DNA of 64,000 bases from Martelella radicis (GCF_014196625.1 NZ_JACIDZ010000013.1:1-64000), one strand, 5' to 3'; positions 27,994-36,559 are shown, counted from the stretch's first letter. The notes: generated by a model not told the origin, from the sequence alone. Made by a program: numbers and translations.

Positions 27994-28893
27994 ATGATCG
28001 ACGGCTTTTCCCTTGATCAGCTGCGAACCTTCGTGGCCGCGGCCGATACCGGCAGCTTTTCTGCAGCGGGACGGCAGCTTGGCCGGGCACAGTCGGTCGT
28101 CAGTCAGACGGTCGCCAATCTCGAGAGCCTGATCGGTGTCGCGTTGTTCGACCGGAGCGCCCGCTATCCTGTGCTGACCAAGCAGGGGCGGGCGCTGCTC
28201 GAGCAGGCACGAGCAGTCACGGGGGCAATGGATCAGTTCAAGGCGAGCGCACGAGGCTTGTCGGATGGCTTGGAGCCGGAACTCAGTGTCGTGATCAACG
28301 TCCTTTTTCCGACCCGCGTGCTGACGGAGGCGGTGGCCGGCTTCCAGATGCGATTCCCCGATACGTCGCTGCGCATTTCGGTGGAGGGACTGGGCGCCGT
28401 GCTCGAACTGGTTCTCGATGGAACCTGCGCGTTTGGTATCCGCGGTCCGATCGGCGGAGCGCACCCCGATCTCGGCAGCGAATACTTGCTGCAGGTCGGC
28501 TATCAGATGGTCGCCGCGCCCTGTCATCCGCTGGCGCATTACCGTGGCCCGATTCCGACCAAGACGCTCGGGCAGCATGTTCAGCTGGTTCTGTCGGACC
28601 GTTCCAAGCTGACAGAGGACAAGGATTTTCGCGTTTTTGCACCGAAGACCTGGCGACTCTACGACCTTGGTGCAAAGCACGCGTTGTTGAAGGCGGGGCT
28701 CGGCTGGGGCGGGATGCCGGTCGAGGTCATCCGTGATGATCTCGATAGAGGCCTTTTGGTTCCGCTTGAGATTGCCGACATGACGATCGCCTCAAACATT
28801 ACCATGTCAGCGATCTACCGCACGGATACGCCACCCGGTCCCGCCGGCCGCGGCCTCATCGAGGAGCTAGTAAAGGCATCGTCGCGGCCTTGA
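27994..28893 (+). CDS. LysR-family regulator of the transposon cargo
   Basis: The 299-residue protein starts with a LysR helix-turn-helix (FSLDQLRTFVAAADTGSFSA; AAGRQLGRAQSVVSQTVANL) and has an effector domain with the RVLTEAVAGFQMRFPDTSLR segment. It is divergent from the pirin, NAD(P)-binding and DoxX genes and most likely regulates them. The ligand may be an electrophile or aromatic compound, judged only from the target genes. Confidence 0.88.
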   Translation: MIDGFSLDQLRTFVAAADTGSFSAAGRQLGRAQSVVSQTVANLESLIGVALFDRSARYPVLTKQGRALLEQARAVTGAMDQFKASARGLSDGLEPELSVVINVLFPTRVLTEAVAGFQMRFPDTSLRISVEGLGAVLELVLDGTCAFGIRGPIGGAHPDLGSEYLLQVGYQMVAAPCHPLAHYRGPIPTKTLGQHVQLVLSDRSKLTEDKDFRVFAPKTWRLYDLGAKHALLKAGLGWGGMPVEVIRDDLDRGLLVPLEIADMTIASNITMSAIYRTDTPPGPAGRGLIEELVKASSRP

Positions 28894-29417
28894 GGGGCGT
28901 CTGATCGCCCGGATTGCGGCTCGGCCCACGAACGGGCATCAACGAGCCGACCGCGCAGTAGCAGCGATCGGAGCTTGCGAGGAATGCAACGGTCTCAGCC
29001 TGCCTTGGTCGCCTTGGTTCAACTGAGCAAATTCTCGAACAGTTCGGGTGTGAAGAGCTCATACACGGCCATGAAGTCGCTGCCGCGGATATGGATGGCC
29101 TCCCACGCATTAGCGGTAGGTGGTTCGCCAAGGATCATACGCAGATGTTCGAAGCCCCGCGCGCCGACGACCCAATCGAAGGCAACGAAGGCTGCCGCCT
29201 TTTTTATGAACAGCTTGCATGCCAGTCGGAATGCGAAAAAAACCTATGGCTCCGCGCCGAGATCCATCCAACCCGCTGAATAGAGGGTGCCGCTACACTG
29301 CCATAGTCGGCTGGCAGGTAGCGGGCGACATTTACGAACTGCCCCATGGGAGCCTGAAGCGCGACCGATCTCTCCTCAGGCTTGATGGTGTTGAGCGCGT
29401 CCTAATCCTAGCCCGAG
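28894..29417. other. Right arm of the transposon with no intact gene
   Basis: This 524-base stretch between the cargo LysR and the right inverted repeat holds no complete gene. Its only coding-like part is a minus-strand open frame at 29019-29243. The codons there are balanced and the frame lacks a start, which points to the end of a decayed gene captured earlier. Confidence 0.5.
29019..29243 (-). pseudogene. Remnant of an unrecognised gene (C-terminal part)
   Basis: The minus-strand frame runs from just inside a TAG (29244-29246) to TGA at 29019. It contains AAFVAFDWVVGARGFEHL, GEPPTANAWEAIHIRGSDF and VYELFTPELFENLLS. Its composition is protein-like and it ends naturally, but there is no start codon with a ribosome site, and the upstream frame is closed. 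The parent family is not recognised. It could also be chance coding. Confidence 0.3.
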
Positions 29418-29455
29418 CTAAGCGCAGGATTCCGCCCCCTACCGCAACCACCCCC
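29418..29455 (-). repeat. Right terminal inverted repeat of the Tn3-family element
   Basis: The 38 bases start CTAAGCGCAGGATTCCGCCC and end CCACCCCC. Read in reverse complement they match the left repeat at 30 of 38 positions. The ATGAG duplication follows directly. Confidence 0.9.
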
Positions 29456-29460
29456 ATGAG
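29456..29460 (+). repeat. Right 5-bp target-site duplication (ATGAG)
   Basis: ATGAG follows the right inverted repeat and matches the copy at 22070-22074, marking the insertion site in the SDR gene. Confidence 0.9.
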
Positions 29461-29700
29461 GTCTATCGCGGGTCCAAGGCCGCTTTGAACCAGTATATGC
29501 GCAGCTATGCGATCCGCGAGGGTGAAACGCGCCCGATGCTGCTGATCGCGCCTGGCTGGATTCAGACCGAACTCGGCGGCGCCGAGGCCCGCTATACGCT
29601 GGAAGAATCGGCACCGAAGCTCGTGGATCTGGTCTTGGCGCAAGAGGGCCGACCCGGCCTGCGTTATCAGGACCGGGACGGCCGCACAGTGGCTTGGTGA
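29461..29700 (+). pseudogene. 3' part of the split SDR gene
   Basis: The frame resumes with VYRGSKAALNQYMRSYA, the catalytic Y-x3-K segment of short-chain dehydrogenases. It continues through LLIAPGWIQTELGG to a natural stop after GRTVAW. Joined to the piece ending at 22074 it gives one continuous protein apart from the five-G frameshift. It is separated from its start by the 7.4-kb transposon, so it is not expressed as an enzyme. The amidohydrolase begins four bases after its stop and was evidently co-transcribed with it. Confidence 0.88.
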
Positions 29701-29704
29701 ATCC

Positions 29705-30691
29705 ATGAAAATCATTGCGACCGAAGAGCATATGGTAACCCGCGACGTTGCCTACGCCTGGCACGCCCTGGGGTTGGAAGCCTCTGATCCCGGCGTCGCC
29801 TACCATCGGGTGGGCGACATCGAGAAGCGACTGCTCGATCTTTCCGACGGACGGATCGCACGCATGGATGAAGCAGGCGTCGATGTCCAGGTCCTGTCCC
29901 TTACCACGCCCGCACTCCATGATCTGGGTCCTGAAAGTGTTGATATGGCGCGGCGCGTCAACGACGTTCTGGCTGAGGCGCTGCAGCGCCACCCCGACCG
30001 TTTCGAGGCGATGGCAACCCTGCCTGTCGCGCAACCTGAAGCGGCTGCGCGTGAGCTGGAGCGTTGCATCGTGAAGCTCGGCTTCTCAGGCGCCATGCTC
30101 TGCGGACGTGTCGGTGAACGAAATCTCGACCACCCGGATTTCGCACCGATCTTCGAGGTGGCCGGACGGTGCCACGCACCTCTCCTTCTTCACCCGCGTG
30201 TCGCTCCCGGCGCGGTGCGGAGCGCCTGGTTTACAGGGCTGGGAGATCGGGTCGAAATGGCCCTTGCAGGCTACGCGATCGGATGGCACCTGGACGCCGG
30301 CTTCCAGTTTCTGCGCCTGGTCCTTTCGGGACTCTTCGACAGGCACCCCGATCTGCCAGTCATTCTCGGTCACTGGGGCGAACTCGTGCTCTATTATGTC
30401 GACCGACTAGCCTCTGTCGATCGCGTCTCCGGCCTTGATCAATCGCTCGACGCCTACCTGCGCCGGAACGTCTATCTGGGGACCAGCGGAATGTTTTCGT
30501 CCGAGCATCTCCGTCGCGCTGTGGGGATCGTAGGCCCGGATCGTCTCCTGTTTTCCACGGACTATCCCTACCAGTACCGACCAGGGGCAACGGCACGAAC
30601 CTTCATCGAGACATGCGGACTGGAGGGGCGCGAGCTCGAAAACTATGCGTCTGGAAACTGGTTACGGATGAGCGCGGCAATTCTGCGATAA
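29705..30691 (+). CDS. Amidohydrolase-2 family protein (ACMSD / resorcylate decarboxylase-like)
   Basis: The 328-residue protein has the TIM-barrel metal-dependent hydrolase pattern: IIATEEHMV at the start (E/H metal ligands), DEAGVDVQVLSLTTP, a central histidine in PLLLHPRV, VILGHWGELVLYYVDRL and the catalytic aspartate in LLFSTDYPYQY. Relatives decarboxylate aromatic acids or open-chain products. It was the second gene of an operon with the interrupted SDR, controlled by the LysR at 20606. With the transposon upstream it may now lack its promoter or use one from the element. The substrate is unknown. Confidence 0.85.
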   Translation: MKIIATEEHMVTRDVAYAWHALGLEASDPGVAYHRVGDIEKRLLDLSDGRIARMDEAGVDVQVLSLTTPALHDLGPESVDMARRVNDVLAEALQRHPDRFEAMATLPVAQPEAAARELERCIVKLGFSGAMLCGRVGERNLDHPDFAPIFEVAGRCHAPLLLHPRVAPGAVRSAWFTGLGDRVEMALAGYAIGWHLDAGFQFLRLVLSGLFDRHPDLPVILGHWGELVLYYVDRLASVDRVSGLDQSLDAYLRRNVYLGTSGMFSSEHLRRAVGIVGPDRLLFSTDYPYQYRPGATARTFIETCGLEGRELENYASGNWLRMSAAILR

Positions 30692-30958
30692 GCCACCGCC
30701 GACGACGCGATCGTGCGAGCAGGCACGCAAGCCTTGGAAGCTTCTTATGCAGAACAATTGTAAATGCCGGCTAGGCGCAACAGCGTGAGCGCCCTGTCGG
30801 ACAGCAGATCATCCTCATCGCGCCGAACAGCCAACCTGACATTCGTCCGTTCGATGGGGTGCTCCAGGTGCCTCAATCGCGAGTGAAAATGCAAAGGAGA
30901 TCACATGGAGGCAGTCGCGCGGAACGGCGGCTCTCCACCTCAACTTGGGCCGGAGCGC

Positions 30959-31594
30959 TTAGCCTATTGGGCGTTCCAGAGCGGTAATACTGTCAAGGAC
31001 CTCGGCAACTTGCCCGCCGGGGCCATGCGCTTCGCGAGGATAATCAGCGATCTCGATCGGAGTCCAATCGGCCAGAGCAAGGGCGTCGGCAACGTCCTGC
31101 GCCTTGGGGCGCTGTATTTCCGGATCGCTCCAAGACCATGGGGCCAGACTTCCGTGCCCCGCGATCAGAAACAGGCCACCGGGCGCGACAAGGGTTGCCG
31201 CGGCACTGAGCATGGCCGCACGATCAAATTCCAGCGGCGTATGAGTGAACATCGAGAGGACAAGATCGAACGGACCATCGGGGAGCGTCCTGGAAAGGTC
31301 ATGGCGCTCGCAGGCGATTCGCCCGGCGACCCCGGCCTTCTCGGCGTTGCGCTGCACCGCTTCGAGAGCCGATTGCGATACATCGACCGCAACCACCTGC
31401 CAGCCTTTCTTCGCAAGCCAGACCGCGTCGTCTCCGCGCCCGCAGCCAAGGTCTACGGCGCGTCCGGCAGGCCGGCCCGCGATAAGGCGTTCCAACGCTG
31501 CGGAAGGCATGCCGCTGCTGGGTCGGGTCATCCCGGACCAATGACGATCCCAGAAGCTTTCGGGTGTGTCGCTTTCGCGTCTGGTCGGCTTCAT
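30959..31594 (-). CDS. Class I SAM-dependent methyltransferase
   Basis: The ATG at 31594 overlaps the stop of the exporter gene (ATGA on the minus strand), giving 211 residues. The SAM-binding motif is AVDLGCGRGDDAVWLAKKG, followed by VVAVDVSQSALEAVQ and FDLVLSMFTHTPLEF. The order resembles TehB/thiopurine-type small-molecule methyltransferases. Coupling to a multidrug exporter suggests that it methylates a toxic compound or an exported metabolite. This link is inference. Confidence 0.88.
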   Translation of the reverse strand: MKPTRRESDTPESFWDRHWSGMTRPSSGMPSAALERLIAGRPAGRAVDLGCGRGDDAVWLAKKGWQVVAVDVSQSALEAVQRNAEKAGVAGRIACERHDLSRTLPDGPFDLVLSMFTHTPLEFDRAAMLSAAATLVAPGGLFLIAGHGSLAPWSWSDPEIQRPKAQDVADALALADWTPIEIADYPREAHGPGGQVAEVLDSITALERPIG

Positions 31595-32985
31595 ATGGTT
31601 TTCCTTCCGAGTTTGCGCAGGCTGTCGAGCCCGAGGAGCGCGAAGAGGATCGTTGGATAGAGGCAGGCTGCAATCATGGCAGCCAAGGGAGTGCCGTTCG
31701 CCGAAAGCCCGAAGTAGATGCTGGAGACGATCGCGATACCGAGTGCGGCGCCGATCTGCTGAAAGGCCTGCAACGCGCCGGAGGCAGCTCCGGATTCCGC
31801 CGCAGCGGCCGCGGACATCACCGACTGGAACAGCGCCACCACCACTGTTCCCATCCCGAGCCCGCAGATGAGGAGGGCGGGCATCAGGTGCCACGGCGTG
31901 ATACCCGTTCCGATCTGCCACAGCACCAGAGCCGTCAGCGTCATGCCCGTCACAAGAAGCCCCGCGCCGATACCGATCCGCCAAGGCAGCGACCAATTGT
32001 TCAGGCGAGACGCGTTCATGGAGGCAACCATGACCCCCGCCGGAAACGCTGCCGTCGCAAGCCCGCTTTGTAGGGGCGTCAAGCCGAGGACCGATTGCAG
32101 GTAGACCGTCAGCACGAGGAAGAAGCCGGGGATCCCGGAAAACACGCACACGACGCGGCAGAGGCCCTGCATGAAAGACGCATTGCGCAAGAGAATGGTG
32201 GGTATCAGAACTGCCCGACCGCGACGTTCGCGCCGCAGCATGTGGCTGAATGTCAGTCCTGCCAGTGGAATGGCGGCGACAAGAACTGCGATCAGCGGCC
32301 ATGGCCAGTCCATTGCGCGTCCTTCAATTGAAGGCAGAACAAGGCAGACAGTCGTCATTGCGAAGAGCGCCGTGCCGATCCAATCCACCTTCTGCGACCC
32401 GGCTCGGTCTGCCGCAACGGTGAGCACCGAGCCGACGACTGCCACCATCCCCAACGGCACGTTCACGATGAAGATGGCGCGCCAGTCCAGGCCCCAGGGA
32501 TCAAGTGCCATCAGGCCGCCCCCCAGGACCGGTCCGGCCACAGAGGCGAGACTCGACACTGCCGCGAACAGGCCGAAGACGCGCGTCTTTTCCTCCTGCG
32601 GAAAGGTCACATTCAAAATGGCCAGGACTTGCGGCACCATCATTGCTGCTGAAAGCCCTTGCACCAGACGCGCGCCGACCAGCATGGTGATGCTCGTGGC
32701 CCCTGCGCATGCAGCGGAGGCCAGGGTGAATCCGATCATCCCCCCAACGAAGAGGCGCTTGCGCCCCCAACTGTCGCCGAACCTGCCCATGGGCAGCAGT
32801 CCCGCTGCCAGCGCCAGCACATAGATCGCCGCCACCCATTGCAGCTGGGTCGGCGTGGCCCCCAGGTCAGACTGGATGCGCGGCAGGGCGACGTTGACAA
32901 TGGTAACATCGAGGAGATTGATGAAGCTGCCAAGGCAGAGGAACCCCATGGCAAGCCATCGGGCGCGCGGAGTGGTCACGGTCAT
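31591..32985 (-). CDS. MFS multidrug exporter (DHA2/EmrB-QacA type)
   Basis: With the ATG at 32985 (MTVTTPRARW) the protein has 464 residues and about 14 hydrophobic segments, as in the DHA2 subfamily. The family motifs LDVTIVNVALPRIQSDL (helix 1), GRFGDSWGRKRLF (motif A) and GPVLGGGLMA (motif C of antiporters) are present. It should expel drugs using the proton gradient. It is the first gene of the leftward pair with the methyltransferase and diverges from the Rrf2 regulator across a perfect palindrome. Confidence 0.93.
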   Translation of the reverse strand: MTVTTPRARWLAMGFLCLGSFINLLDVTIVNVALPRIQSDLGATPTQLQWVAAIYVLALAAGLLPMGRFGDSWGRKRLFVGGMIGFTLASAACAGATSITMLVGARLVQGLSAAMMVPQVLAILNVTFPQEEKTRVFGLFAAVSSLASVAGPVLGGGLMALDPWGLDWRAIFIVNVPLGMVAVVGSVLTVAADRAGSQKVDWIGTALFAMTTVCLVLPSIEGRAMDWPWPLIAVLVAAIPLAGLTFSHMLRRERRGRAVLIPTILLRNASFMQGLCRVVCVFSGIPGFFLVLTVYLQSVLGLTPLQSGLATAAFPAGVMVASMNASRLNNWSLPWRIGIGAGLLVTGMTLTALVLWQIGTGITPWHLMPALLICGLGMGTVVVALFQSVMSAAAAAESGAASGALQAFQQIGAALGIAIVSSIYFGLSANGTPLAAMIAACLYPTILFALLGLDSLRKLGRKTI

Positions 32986-33040
32986 ATCGAACTCTTGAGC
33001 TTGGGACGAATTTCTCGTAACATCGTATGGCACGTGAATG

Positions 33041-33060
33041 ACGAGAGGTCAACCTCTCGT
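33041..33060. promoter_or_regulatory. Perfect 20-bp palindrome, probable Rrf2 operator
   Basis: ACGAGAGGT-CA-ACCTCTCGT is a perfect inverted repeat with nine-base arms. It lies between the exporter start (32985) and the Rrf2 gene (33088). A related partial site (ACGAATTTCTCGT) occurs at 33006-33018. It is the natural binding site for the dimeric Rrf2 protein, which would control both directions. Confidence 0.65.
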
Positions 33061-33087
33061 ATCATCAAAAGTATCATGAGAGGCATC

Positions 33088-33492
33088 ATGCGAACCGACA
33101 GCCGCCTTCCCCGCGTTCTTCATGCACTGTTGCACATGGCCGAAATGGATCGCCCAGCGACTTCGGAGGAGATTGCCGCAATGCTGGGGACGAATGCCAC
33201 CGTCGTGCGCCGAACTCTTGCAGGACTTCGGGATGCGGGCCTGCTTGCCTCCACCAAAGGGCATGGCGGAGGGTGGGTCCTGTCACGCCCGCTGACCGAA
33301 ATATCTCTGTTGGATCTGTATAGTGCACTCGGCTCGCCGGAGCTTTTTGCTATCGCTCCGGATGAGGGGCAGCCTACCTGCCTGCTGGCCAAAGCCGCGA
33401 ATACCGCCACGAATGATGCGCTTCATGCGGCGCGACAGGTATTCAGAGAACGTCTCGCGGCCCTCACCGTGGCAGAGATTGTCAGGGCGTAA
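33088..33492 (+). CDS. Rrf2-family transcriptional regulator
   Basis: The 134-residue protein has a winged helix-turn-helix (TSEEIAAMLGTNATVVRRTL) and the Rrf2 wing KGHGGGWVLSRPL. Only one cysteine is present (QPTCLLAKA), so it lacks the three cysteines that hold an Fe-S cluster in IscR or NsrR. It is probably a thiol- or ligand-sensing member. It diverges from the exporter and methyltransferase pair. The ATG at 33076 is an alternative start that adds four residues. Confidence 0.88.
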   Translation: MRTDSRLPRVLHALLHMAEMDRPATSEEIAAMLGTNATVVRRTLAGLRDAGLLASTKGHGGGWVLSRPLTEISLLDLYSALGSPELFAIAPDEGQPTCLLAKAANTATNDALHAARQVFRERLAALTVAEIVRA

Positions 33493-33630
33493 GGCAGCCC
33501 AAGCCAGCTTTCGATGCCGCGGCGCAGCCGATACGACTGATGTGTGCTTGTCGTGATCAGAATAGTCGCTGAAAAGCAGAAACGCCCGGTTCGATCTGGC
33601 AGGGCGTTCTCAAAGGTCGAGTGATCACTG

Positions 33631-33807
33631 TCAGTTTTGATTGGGCGTTGGAGTTGGAGCTGGCGTCGAGCGCCTTTGGACAAATTCTGCAACGGCTTGA
33701 CGCATTAGTGCGTGTGGGGTGCTGTCCAGTCGATTAGCCAAGGCGTTCAGTCTCTCGCGCGTATCGACATCCAACCGAACTGAAACGGGCGAGTTGGTGC
33801 CAACCAT
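33631..33807 (-). CDS. Small ribbon-helix-helix (CopG-like) protein
   Basis: The ATG at 33807 follows AAGGAAGGACAGGAA on the minus strand and gives 58 residues. SVRLDVDTRERLNALANRL is a typical ribbon-helix-helix strand and first helix, followed by TPHALMRQAVAEFVQRR. The tail is proline/threonine-rich. It starts 13 bases after the traY-like gene and may be the plasmid's own transcription regulator or an antitoxin without a visible toxin. An upstream M at 33828 is also possible. Confidence 0.7.
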   Translation of the reverse strand: MVGTNSPVSVRLDVDTRERLNALANRLDSTPHALMRQAVAEFVQRRSTPAPTPTPNQN

Positions 33808-33820
33808 TTCCTGTCCTTCC

Positions 33821-36040
33821 TTATTCATTTGTTTTAGGGGCCTTGCTTGCAATTCTTTTATTAAAGCCGCCGCCTGCCGAACTCGTCAGGCTGCCCATTG
33901 AACCGGCTGTTCCACCAGCGGCGACGTTCGCGCGCATTGCGGCATGCGTGTCGAGATCGCTGACGGCATCCGGCTCGATCAGTCGGAACACCTTACCAGG
34001 AAATTCGGCGATCAAGGCAAAAGAGCGTTCCAGCATGACGACATATGCGAAGAGCATAAACACCATGATGGCCAAAATGCCGATGAACCAGGTGATTTGG
34101 GTGTAGCTGTCACCAGACAGAGCCTGAGCTGCGGTGATGGCGTAGTAGAAGCCCCCGTTGAGAAGCGTTCCGCCAATCCGGAAGATGATCATGCCCACGA
34201 GAAGCCCGAAGAGCATGAGCACCGGTGTTGCCGTCAGCGCCAGCAACATGACGTACCCGCGTCTGGCCTGCCGCCCGCCCAGACCTTCGCCTTCCATGGA
34301 CAAGTGAGCGATCGCCCACAGCGGTGCGGCGAAGATCATCTCGACAACCAACAGGAAGAAAGCCGTCACGCCGATGACCCATATCACGGTCGGGATCATC
34401 GGCAGCACAAATGCCATGAAGTAGCCCGCGACGGATATCCCGCTCAATACCCAGCCGAGGAAGCCGGCGAACGCGATCACGGATTGTCCAAGAAAAGGCA
34501 CCGCTGCCAGCACCGCGAGCGAAATCATGATGACGCCGCTATAGAACGCCAGCTGATTGCCGACGGCGATCAGGCCCACCATAGGGTCGCCGTCATTGGC
34601 AGCCGGGTTCAGAAAGTCGAAGGCTTCGTACAGATTGCCAGCAGACACCATATAGGATGTCATGTCGGCCGTTGAATCCGCAAAGGCTGCGCGCTCGTTG
34701 GTAAAGGCGCGAACATTGCTTCTGGCGACGCTCTCGTTCCACCATTCGACCACACCATTATAGGTGCCGGCGAAACTCTCAAGGAATTTCGTGGCGTCGC
34801 CCTGGGCTGAACCGAACAGATACCAGTTGGCGTCGTCATACTGCGAGGCAATAGACTCTCCGACACGTCCTTTCGGATTGGCCGTTGCCCCGATCGCGCC
34901 ACCGGGGGCCGTCTGCGGAATTCCTCCCGCGACGGCGGAAGCGTCGGCGGTAAAGCGGCTGATCAGCTGATAGTAGTAACCCGCTTGCAGCCAACCGCCA
35001 TCCTTCAGACTGGCAGACAGGTCGATGTTCTGCTCCTTGTCGCCGATGCCGTTGATGTTGATCGTTTCTGTTTCGGATGCCGCGGATTGCACGTCGTTTT
35101 GCAGCTTGTCTGTTGCGATATAGTCCTTGAGGATGTTGGCATGAAGTTCGCGCCATTCTGCAAGATCATCTGCAAGGCCCCTATATTCGGGCAACGGTTG
35201 CCGTTGAGAAACGGCCAGGGCGACTGAATTCGCCGTCGGCGCATAGTTGTTGGTTATCTGAGTAACTGCGTCGCGCATGGCTTTTGCATAATCGGCGTAT
35301 GTTTTGTCCGATGACGCAGCGATCCTTTGGAAACCTTTGGTTTCGGAAGGAAGCGTGATTGTGCCGCACGCACCCCGATAATTGGGCATGTCATAAGAGA
35401 GCGCCAGGCTGCCGCTGGCGGTTGTCCGCCAGTTTTTGGTAATGCCTGCAATGTCGCCGCCGCCCTTTGCAGCTTCAGCGTTGTAGACAGCCCGGCACAT
35501 CTCCATGCGCCAAACAGCCTGAATGAACTGACCGTCCTTTTGGGACATGTCCGTGCCAACGATCGGCATATGGTCGTTGAAGACGAGATCCACGCTTTTC
35601 TGCCAGAAGTACGATGCCGTGCCCGTACCAAATTGCACCAGATAGGCGGCTGCATGCTGAACGCCATTATACCCCGTTGCAGGGATGGGAATGAGCAGCG
35701 CTGCTGCGACCAGTGTGCGGATCGGCGCCCACAGGGATGAATGACGTCGGCCGAGGACTTCGCCGTGGTGCGCGGATTCCATCGTCCCGATAATAATGTT
35801 GTAGGCCAACAGGATCGCACCGAGGGCGAAGAACAGGATATTGAAGTCCGAGATCAGCACCGAGATCAGGGTTTTGTCGTTCGGGCCGGGAAAAAGCGGA
35901 CCAAAAATCATGTTCAGATAGGTATTCGTCCGCTCGTCGCCGCCGCCGGAGAGAATGTCCACGACATCGATTTCCTGTGCGAACGCGCCGGAGCTGGTAA
36001 AGATGAAGGCCAGGGGCAGACCTTTTAGAAATCGCCGCAA
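33821..36040 (-). CDS. traY: DotA/TraY-type integral membrane protein of a type IVB conjugation system
   Basis: The 739-residue protein has a signal peptide (~1-21, cleavage after GAFA), a membrane segment around 65-85, a large periplasmic part and a block of four to five C-terminal helices. The start DILSGGGDERTNTYLNMIFGP and the late ISVAGYFMAFVLPMIPTVIW match the DotA/TraY family. TraY is an essential inner-membrane part of IncI conjugation, counterpart of Legionella DotA. It is the last gene of the leftward tra operon and four bases from its neighbour. Confidence 0.88.
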   Translation of the reverse strand: MRRFLKGLPLAFIFTSSGAFAQEIDVVDILSGGGDERTNTYLNMIFGPLFPGPNDKTLISVLISDFNILFFALGAILLAYNIIIGTMESAHHGEVLGRRHSSLWAPIRTLVAAALLIPIPATGYNGVQHAAAYLVQFGTGTASYFWQKSVDLVFNDHMPIVGTDMSQKDGQFIQAVWRMEMCRAVYNAEAAKGGGDIAGITKNWRTTASGSLALSYDMPNYRGACGTITLPSETKGFQRIAASSDKTYADYAKAMRDAVTQITNNYAPTANSVALAVSQRQPLPEYRGLADDLAEWRELHANILKDYIATDKLQNDVQSAASETETININGIGDKEQNIDLSASLKDGGWLQAGYYYQLISRFTADASAVAGGIPQTAPGGAIGATANPKGRVGESIASQYDDANWYLFGSAQGDATKFLESFAGTYNGVVEWWNESVARSNVRAFTNERAAFADSTADMTSYMVSAGNLYEAFDFLNPAANDGDPMVGLIAVGNQLAFYSGVIMISLAVLAAVPFLGQSVIAFAGFLGWVLSGISVAGYFMAFVLPMIPTVIWVIGVTAFFLLVVEMIFAAPLWAIAHLSMEGEGLGGRQARRGYVMLLALTATPVLMLFGLLVGMIIFRIGGTLLNGGFYYAITAAQALSGDSYTQITWFIGILAIMVFMLFAYVVMLERSFALIAEFPGKVFRLIEPDAVSDLDTHAAMRANVAAGGTAGSMGSLTSSAGGGFNKRIASKAPKTNE

Positions 36041-36043
36041 GGT

Positions 36044-36559
36044 TCAATCCTTCCTGATTATCTGCATGTCGTAAGGAAGACGGTGCTGGAGGTAGTCCGC
36101 AAAGGGGCCGAAACGGCCCTGTCGGATTTGCCAGTAGGCAAAATCGGCTTTCATCGCTTTGACCGCCAACAAAAATGCCAAAACGATGAGCGCTATGAAC
36201 GTGAAGATGCTGAAAATGCCGAAGGCAATCAGGGCCGGAATCGCTGCGAGACTAAGAAACGCGATGATCGTATAAACCGTTCGCTCCCTTAGCCAGGCGC
36301 GGGCGTCGTCGTCGATTTCATCTTGGCTCATGCCGGAGGTCTGAGCCTTGAAACGGGCGATGCCGCCGTCTTCGTCCGTCTTATAAAACTTGTCGCGAGA
36401 ATAGCGTTTCGGCCGCATTGTACGGGCGATGACATCCCAGGCAGCCACGCCGACCGAAAACCCGGACGTGACGATGAAGGCAAGCTGATGAATGCCGCCG
36501 CGTCGGGCAAGCCAGCCAGTCTTATGCGGATCAGCCTGCCGGTTCCGCCGCCTTTTCAT
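36044..36559 (-). CDS. Membrane protein of the conjugation operon (traX/IcmV position)
   Basis: The 171-residue protein has a basic N-terminus and two hydrophobic segments (~97-145). It has a conserved-looking motif RTMRPKRYSRDKFYKTDEDG. In IncI plasmids the gene between traW and traY is traX, whose product is related to IcmV. The position and size fit, but the sequence match was judged by eye. It overlaps or abuts its neighbours by one or a few bases, so the genes are coupled. Confidence 0.6.
   Translation of the reverse strand: MKRRRNRQADPHKTGWLARRGGIHQLAFIVTSGFSVGVAAWDVIARTMRPKRYSRDKFYKTDEDGGIARFKAQTSGMSQDEIDDDARAWLRERTVYTIIAFLSLAAIPALIAFGIFSIFTFIALIVLAFLLAVKAMKADFAYWQIRQGRFGPFADYLQHRLPYDMQIIRKD

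Larger units (their letters stand above)
22075..29455. mobile_element. Complete Tn3-family transposon with DoxX/pirin/LysR cargo (7,381 bp)
   Basis: The element is bounded by 38-base inverted repeats (22075-22112, starting GGGGTCGTTTGCAGG; 29418-29455, its inverse, matching at 30 of 38 positions) and by ATGAG duplications. It encodes the transposase TnpA (minus) and a divergent serine resolvase, the standard replicative transposition and cointegrate-resolution pair. Passenger genes are a DoxX protein, an NAD(P)-binding protein and a pirin on the minus strand, and a LysR regulator on the plus strand. About 520 bases at the right end hold only remnants. It is inserted in an SDR gene. Confidence 0.92.

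Noticed and set aside
30959..32302. A 447-codon minus-strand open frame covering the methyltransferase and part of the exporter gene
   Set aside because: Only its last 211 codons (from the ATG at 31594) match a protein family. The rest is the out-of-frame reading of the exporter gene.
33631..33807. The ribbon-helix-helix gene as half of a toxin-antitoxin pair
   Set aside because: No toxin-sized gene lies next to it. The neighbours are traY and an intergenic gap, so a regulator role is more cautious.
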